From: Chloroflexota bacterium
Lineage (GTDB): Bacteria > Chloroflexota > Dormibacteria > Dormibacterales > Dormibacteraceae
Direction: 5' to 3'
Assembly (NCBI GenBank): GCA_005879675.1
Contig: VBJE01000028.1
Coordinates: forward strand, 1-10,375
Length of the DNA stretch: 10,375 nucleotides
Shown here piece after piece: positions 6,487-10,375 of this stretch. The notes under the pieces are model-generated. The model was not told the origin of the DNA. It saw only the letters and a list, made by a program, of their open reading frames with translations, and ran no database searches. The position numbers were made by a program, and so were the translations under genes. Position 1 is the first letter of the stretch. Every line of letters starts with the position of its first letter.

Positions 6487-6897
6487 TCAAGCAGAAGACC
6501 ATCCCGATATGCGCCCAATGTCGACGCGAACGACTGGACCCGGTGGCGGTGTGCCCCGGTACTGCTCGTACTTCGCCGCCAGCAAGGCCAGCGCGCTATC
6601 GGCCTGCGCGGGGTCGGCGACGACGCGGGCCGTGCCGTCGACCCGCACCCACCACAGCCGCTCCCAATCGTCCTCGTAGTGGTCGACCAGCACCGAAACC
6701 GCCGGGTTGGCCGCGATGTTGCGCAGCCGCTTCAGGTCCGTCGAGCGCTTGGGCTTCGCGTCGACGGCGAAGTACAGCGCGTCGGCGTCGACGGCGAAGG
6801 TGATGGGGACGACATGCGGCCGGCCCTTCGCGTCGGCTGTCGCAAGACGCCCGACGCGGGCCTCCTCGAGCCGGCTCCGCATCGCCGTAGCGTCCAT
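6487..6897 (-). CDS. PPOX-class flavin/F420-dependent protein, Rv0121-like (TIGR03668-type)
   Basis: The product is 136 residues, a split beta-barrel protein of the pyridoxamine-phosphate-oxidase-like superfamily. Members bind FMN or F420 at a dimer interface and typically reduce small molecules or act as cofactor-binding proteins. Diagnostic blocks are RLATADAKGRPHVVPITFAV (17-36), the basic KPKRSTDLKRLRNI stretch (48-61), the VSVLVDHYEDDWERLWWVR region (67-85) and a C-terminal GWS. These match the Rv0121 subgroup, for which F420 is the predicted cofactor. The open frame extends to 7284, but that part is antisense to the DUF2203 gene. ATG 6897 fits the family length, and a second ATG at 6882 is possible. 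There is no Shine-Dalgarno sequence; a -10-like box lies 7 nt upstream. The ABC exporter genes follow on the same strand. The actual substrate is unknown. Confidence 0.88.
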   Translation of the reverse strand: MDATAMRSRLEEARVGRLATADAKGRPHVVPITFAVDADALYFAVDAKPKRSTDLKRLRNIAANPAVSVLVDHYEDDWERLWWVRVDGTARVVADPAQADSALALLAAKYEQYRGTPPPGPVVRVDIGRISGWSSA

Positions 6898-6918
6898 CGA
6901 ACGAAGTATCGTTGACCC
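6898..6918. promoter_or_regulatory. Divergent spacer with two overlapping candidate leaderless promoters
   Basis: Only 21 bp separate the PPOX ATG (minus) from the DUF2203 GTG (plus), and neither gene has a Shine-Dalgarno sequence. On the plus strand TATCGT (6907-6912) ends 6 nt before the GTG. On the minus strand GATACT (6910-6905) ends 7 nt before the ATG. Both resemble weak -10 boxes at the distance expected for leaderless mRNAs, and they share four base pairs. If both are real, polymerase could not occupy both at once. The -35 regions would lie inside the opposite gene; I see no clear consensus there. Confidence 0.35.
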
Positions 6919-7323
6919 GTGCAGCGGCTCCGAACGTACACGGTCGAGGAGGCAAACCGCGAGCTGCCGCGCGTGCGTCCGATCGTGGCCCAGATCGCGG
7001 AGCTGTCCGCCTTGCGCCCGGACCTCGAGGAGCAGCTGCGCATGGCCGAGTACTCGGCGCAGCGACCCAGCGCGAACGGCGAGGACCACGAGCGCGAGCA
7101 GCAGGCGCGGGATGCGGTGCAGGGCGCCGAGGAGGAGCTGCTCAAGGCGGTCCTCAACCTCAACACGATGGGCATCCAGCTGAAGGGCCCGCTCGAGGGG
7201 CTCATCGATTTTCCGTCGTATCGGGACGGTGAGCTCGTCGAGCTGTGCTGGAAGCTCGGCGAGGAGCGCGTCGAGCACTGGCACCGCGTCGGCGAGGGAT
7301 TCACGGGCCGAAAAAGGCTCTAG
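6919..7323 (+). CDS. DUF2203 family protein
   Basis: This 134-residue protein of unknown function matches DUF2203 along its whole length. It begins with YTVEEANRELPRVRPIV (7-23), passes through a long charged helical stretch (about 25-80, probably a coiled coil or helical bundle), and closes with LIDFPSYRDG (94-103), LCWKLGE (108-114) and WHRVGEGFTGRKRL (121-134). It is soluble, with no signal or membrane segment. The GTG start has no Shine-Dalgarno sequence and may be leaderless. The gene diverges from the PPOX gene and converges on the UBP-finger gene, with 12 nt between stops, so it is probably a single-gene unit. No pathway can be assigned. Confidence 0.88.
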   Translation: MQRLRTYTVEEANRELPRVRPIVAQIAELSALRPDLEEQLRMAEYSAQRPSANGEDHEREQQARDAVQGAEEELLKAVLNLNTMGIQLKGPLEGLIDFPSYRDGELVELCWKLGEERVEHWHRVGEGFTGRKRL

Positions 7324-7325
7324 GG

Positions 7326-7348
7326 CTACCCCACGTCAGGGGTCGTAG
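7326..7348. terminator. Weak bidirectional hairpin between convergent genes
   Basis: CTAC (7326-7329) can pair with GTAG (7345-7348), and CCC (7330-7332) with part of GGGG (7339-7342), leaving a short loop and a small bulge. The site lies just after the DUF2203 stop and overlaps the end of the UBP-finger gene, where a two-way terminator would be expected. There is no T-tract on either strand, so intrinsic termination is doubtful. Confidence 0.25.
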
Positions 7349-7611
7349 AAGAGGTCGTCGGGGTAGCAGTACAGCCATCCTTCGCCGGGCTCGAAGGACC
7401 TGACCACCGGATGGCCGCTCACGCTGACGTGTTTGGAGGCGTGCTTGTTCTTGGAGTCGTTGCAGCACCCCACGTGACCGCACGCCATGCACAGGCGCAG
7501 GTGGACCCAACCGTCTCCGCTTTGCAGGCACTCCTCGCATCCCGCGGGGGTGCGTGGCTCCACAGCATCGGGCACATCGCGCAGGTGAACGCACAGCTCG
7601 TCCGTAGTCAC
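7336..7611 (-). CDS. UBP-type zinc-finger protein
   Basis: This 91-residue protein is a single zf-UBP domain, the fold that in eukaryotic deubiquitinases binds the free C-terminus of ubiquitin. The expected metal-ligand pattern is visible: Cys7 and His9, Cys25 and Cys28, Cys41 and Cys44, Cys49, His57, His61 and His67, with the hallmark CMACGHVGC (41-49) and HASKHVSVSGHPVV (57-70). Nothing else is fused to it. The GTG start overlaps the stop of the cyclase/STAND gene as GTGA, so the two are co-translated and may act together. Stand-alone UBP fingers occur in GC-rich bacteria without a ubiquitin system; their ligand there is not known. A role in binding a protein C-terminus is inference from the fold only. 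Confidence 0.9.
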   Translation of the reverse strand: MTTDELCVHLRDVPDAVEPRTPAGCEECLQSGDGWVHLRLCMACGHVGCCNDSKNKHASKHVSVSGHPVVRSFEPGEGWLYCYPDDLFYDP

Positions 7612-10250
7612 GCCCCGGCCTCGACATCCCGCTCCAGCTCCTCGAGCGCCCGCGCGGCAGCCGCGTCGACAGTGGTTCCCTGCCCCTCGACCCAGGCGCG
7701 CTCCTGGTCGGGGGTGGTGGCCGACTCGTGCCAGTCCCGGCCTTCATTCATGCCGGCGACGTTGGCGAGTCCGACCCCTGTCCGCGCCCTGATGGCGAGC
7801 GCGGCGCCGGCGGTGCGGAGGGCGCGGGTCATGTCTCCCTCGAGCTCCGCAAGCGAGGCGGCATCGTCGAGCACGATGGCGATCCCGGTGACGTCGCCGG
7901 CCTCGGTGAAGATCGCCAGCGCTTCGCTGATGCGCCGCCGGGCCACGCCGAGGTCGTTTTCCTTGAGACCGACGAGCGCGCGCGTGTGGATCGCCCAGCC
8001 GAGGCTGAACCGATCGTTCAGCTTCCGGTTCACCTCGATCGCCTCGTCGAGCGCGACCGCGGCGTCGCGCAGGTCCCCTTGGAAATACATCGCGTTGCCG
8101 AGCGCCCAGAGGCATCGAGCGACGCCGGTCGCGTCGCCCAGCTCGCGGTAGAGGCCGAGCGCCTCATGTATCAGGGCGATCGGCTGGGCGAAATCGGTCC
8201 GCGAGATCATCGGTGGGAAGCTGGCGTTGTACAGCGCGGTGGCGATCTTGCGCCTGTCACCGGCCACGCGGACGAGGGCGAGGCATTCGTCATACCACCT
8301 CTCCGACGCCTCGAAGTCGGCCTGCCAGTACGCAACCCCGCCGGCGGCCTCGAGCGCCTGGGCGCGCTCCTCCGGATGGTCGGTGGCGCCGGGCGCGGAG
8401 AGAATCGCCTCGAGCCGAGCCCGACCCTCCTGCAGGTGGCCGCGCATCTGCCAGAAGCGCCAGAACGCCGCGCCGAGGCACAGCGCCGGACGCGTGTCCG
8501 ACTGCGTGACGGCCCAGTCGAACGCGGCCCGAAAGTTGTCGTGGTCGAGCTCCAGGCGATCGAGCCACTTCTTCCGGTCTGGTCCGAACAGCTTCGGCGC
8601 GGCCTCTTCCGCCAGCGCCTGGAACGCGGCGGCGTGCCGCGCCCTGGTCGCGTCCGCATCGCCCCTCTCGTGCAGACGCTCCGCCGCGTATTCCCTCAGG
8701 ACCTGCAGCATTAGAAGGCGAGGCTCGTCGAAGTCCGGCATCCGCCGCAGCAGGCTCTGGTCGGCGAGCTCGTCCAGTCCCGCGACCACGTCGAGGCCGA
8801 GGTCCGCCGTGTCGCAGACCGTCTCCGCCTGCTCGAGGTTGGCGCCACGGGCGAACACCGCGAAGCGCTCAAACAGGCGCCTGTGCGGCTCGTCGAGAAG
8901 GTCGTAGCTCCAGGCGATCGCGCCGGCGAGCGTCTGCTGCCGCCCGGGCAGGTCGCGGGCGCCCGCGCCGAGAACCTTGAGGCTCGTCTCGAGCCGCCCG
9001 AGCAACGCCTGTGGAGTGAAGAGCTTCACCCTCGCCGCGGCCAGCTCGATGGCGAGTGGGAGGCCGTCCACCCGCTCGCAGACGCCCGCGATAGCGGGCG
9101 CGTTTTCGTTGGTGGCCTGGAAGTCGGGCTTCACCGCCACCGCTCGCTCGATGAAGAGCTTCACCGCCTCGTACTGCGACATCGCTTCCAACGTAGGAAG
9201 CGCGCGCATGTCCGGGAGGCGGAGCGGCTCCACCGGCACCTCCTGCTCCCCGTAGACACGCAGGATGGCCCGGCTGCTGACGAGGATCTTCAAACCGGGA
9301 CCCGCATGAAGCAGCTCGGAGACGATCGCCGCTCCTTCCGGCAGCAGCTGCTCGAAGTTGTCCATGACAAGCAGGACGTTCTTGTCCCGCAGGTATTCGG
9401 CCGCGACTTCGAGCGGCTGGCGGTTGCCCGGGACGGGTAGGCCGAGGGAATGGGCGAGGACGGACGCGATCAAGCCCGGGTCGTGCACCGCCGACAGCGG
9501 CACGAAGTACACGCCGTCCGGAAACTCCTGGACGACGTCCGCCGCGAGCTGGAGGCTCAGCCTTGTCTTGCCGATGCCGCCAGGACCGGTCAGCGTGAGG
9601 AGACGCGTGCCCCTCAGCAGGCGCTTTGCCTCGGCGACGTCCCTGTCGCGGCCGATGAAGCTGGTCAGCTGCGTCGGCAGGTTGTTCGGCGTCGAGTCGA
9701 GCGTGCGCAGGGCGGGAAACTGGTCCGGCACGCCGGCGATCACGAGCTGGTAGAGCCGCTCGGGGCGCGCCAGGTCCTTCAGCCTGTGGGTTCCGAGGTC
9801 GCGCAGCGACTGGCCGTCGGGCAGGTGCTCTTCGACGAGGGCGCGGGTGGTCTCCGAGACGACGACCTCGCCGCCATGAGCGGCCGAGGCCACACGCGCG
9901 GCGTGGTGGACATCGAGGCCGATGTACTCGTTGCCCACGAGCGGCGCCTCGCCCGTGTGCAGGCCCATGCGCACACGAAGCGTCACGCCCTCCGGCCACT
10001 CATGCTTCGCAAACCCGGACTGCGCGGCGGCGGCCGCGCCGCACGCGTCGACAGCGCTCTCGAAGACGCAGAAAAACGAGTCGCCCTCGGTGCGAAGCTC
10101 CCGCCCGCGGCTCCCGGTGAAAGCCGCACGCAGGATCTCGTGGTGCGCCGTCTGCGCCTGGACGTAGCGGTCGCCGACCTCCTGCATGAGGCGCGTCGAG
10201 CCCTCGATGTCGGTGAAGAGGAACGTGACCGTCCCGGTCGGGAGCGTCAA
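7608..10250 (-). CDS. Class III adenylate/guanylate cyclase-like domain fused to STAND ATPase and TPR repeats
   Basis: This 880-residue cytoplasmic signalling protein has three parts. Residues 1-170 are a class III cyclase domain (FTDIEGST with metal-binding Asp14; EGDS with Asp57; GLDVHHAARV, 111-120). Residues about 190-480 are a STAND/NB-ARC-type ATPase: SFIGRD (197-202), Walker A GPGGIGKT (222-229), Walker B LLVMDNFE (293-300), GLPLA (396-400). From about 540 on there are TPR-like helical repeats. In the cyclase, the transition-state Asn is replaced by His115 while Arg119 remains, and the purine-selecting Lys appears as Arg53, so nucleotide cyclisation is uncertain. No helix-turn-helix is present, unlike LuxR/AfsR-type relatives. 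The TTG start matches the usual LPTGTVTFLFTDIEGS opening and overlaps the upstream stop as TTGA. The TPRs probably sense a partner or ligand and the ATPase acts as a switch; the signal is unknown. Confidence 0.9.
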   Translation of the reverse strand: MTLPTGTVTFLFTDIEGSTRLMQEVGDRYVQAQTAHHEILRAAFTGSRGRELRTEGDSFFCVFESAVDACGAAAAAQSGFAKHEWPEGVTLRVRMGLHTGEAPLVGNEYIGLDVHHAARVASAAHGGEVVVSETTRALVEEHLPDGQSLRDLGTHRLKDLARPERLYQLVIAGVPDQFPALRTLDSTPNNLPTQLTSFIGRDRDVAEAKRLLRGTRLLTLTGPGGIGKTRLSLQLAADVVQEFPDGVYFVPLSAVHDPGLIASVLAHSLGLPVPGNRQPLEVAAEYLRDKNVLLVMDNFEQLLPEGAAIVSELLHAGPGLKILVSSRAILRVYGEQEVPVEPLRLPDMRALPTLEAMSQYEAVKLFIERAVAVKPDFQATNENAPAIAGVCERVDGLPLAIELAAARVKLFTPQALLGRLETSLKVLGAGARDLPGRQQTLAGAIAWSYDLLDEPHRRLFERFAVFARGANLEQAETVCDTADLGLDVVAGLDELADQSLLRRMPDFDEPRLLMLQVLREYAAERLHERGDADATRARHAAAFQALAEEAAPKLFGPDRKKWLDRLELDHDNFRAAFDWAVTQSDTRPALCLGAAFWRFWQMRGHLQEGRARLEAILSAPGATDHPEERAQALEAAGGVAYWQADFEASERWYDECLALVRVAGDRRKIATALYNASFPPMISRTDFAQPIALIHEALGLYRELGDATGVARCLWALGNAMYFQGDLRDAAVALDEAIEVNRKLNDRFSLGWAIHTRALVGLKENDLGVARRRISEALAIFTEAGDVTGIAIVLDDAASLAELEGDMTRALRTAGAALAIRARTGVGLANVAGMNEGRDWHESATTPDQERAWVEGQGTTVDAAAARALEELERDVEAGA

Positions 10251-10375
10251 TTGACGGACTGGGTCAGGGCAGCGCTCAGGACCGGCTCGAGATAGCTGGA
10301 CAGCTCCCGCCGGTAGGACGCGCCCTCGAAGTCGAGGAGGGGGTGGGGCGGAAGGAGCTTCTCGCCCGCCACCCG
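10247..10375 (-). CDS. C-terminal end of an unidentified protein (5' part outside the window)
   Basis: A minus-strand frame is open from the window edge for 42 codons to TGA at 10249-10247. Codons end mostly in G or C, and the stop overlaps the TTG of the cyclase/STAND gene by 4 nt, the same coupling seen at the next junction, so it is probably the upstream gene of that operon. The peptide includes LLPPHPLLDFEG and YRRELSSYLEPVL and looks soluble. I do not recognise the family from so short a piece. Confidence 0.55.
   Translation of the reverse strand, partial: RVAGEKLLPPHPLLDFEGASYRRELSSYLEPVLSAALTQSVN

Noticed and set aside
6898..7284. N-terminal extension of the PPOX frame up to 7284
   Set aside because: It is antisense to the DUF2203 gene and has no PPOX similarity; the family begins near ATG 6897.
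7728..10295. Long plus-strand frames (328 and 281 codons) opposite the cyclase/STAND/TPR gene
   Set aside because: They shadow a gene with intact cyclase and ATPase motifs; their translations are charged low-complexity sequence.

Overview
The window is GC-rich, densely packed bacterial chromosome. Third codon positions are almost all G or C, and GTG and TTG starts are common. MetK is universal, but three other genes narrow the source: a short MshC-type cysteine ligase, a PPOX protein of the F420/flavin class (Rv0121-like) and a cyclase/STAND-ATPase/TPR protein. Together they suggest an actinobacterium or a Chloroflexota/Dormibacterota-like soil bacterium. I favour the latter because of the sigma factor-Rieske gene pair, but this is inference. 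I see no IS, phage, CRISPR or RNA genes.

Left part, plus strand (2-1808): a tightly packed run begins with the end of a secreted SodC/CHRD-like protein. It continues with a sigma-70 family sigma factor whose reading frame breaks in region 2, a Rieske 2Fe-2S protein with a twin-arginine membrane anchor and a cytoplasmic N-terminal tail that looks anti-sigma-like, and a small unknown helical protein. The last three genes are joined by 4-nt GTGA/ATGA overlaps. The likely reading is an envelope redox or stress regulatory cassette: sigma factor, membrane-tethered iron-sulfur partner, and effectors.

Middle, plus strand (1868-4292): metK, with an unusual leader (a hairpin over the only Shine-Dalgarno sequence and a -10-like box just before the GTG), is followed 13 nt later by an mshC/cysS-like gene. 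This pairs S-adenosylmethionine synthesis with cysteine activation, possibly for mycothiol. The gene ends in a 4-nt stop-codon overlap with an opposing gene.

Minus-strand unit (6897 down to 4289): a PPOX-class flavin/F420 protein, an ABC-2 exporter ATPase, its permease, and a small multi-CxxC zinc-ribbon protein. A plus-strand DUF2203 gene (6919-7323) diverges from the PPOX gene; the 21-bp spacer could hold two overlapping leaderless promoters.

Right end, minus strand (10375 down to 7336): the C-terminal end of an unidentified protein, an 880-residue class III cyclase-like/STAND ATPase/TPR signalling protein with altered catalytic residues, and a UBP-type zinc-finger protein. Both junctions are 4-nt stop/start overlaps, so these three are probably one operon.
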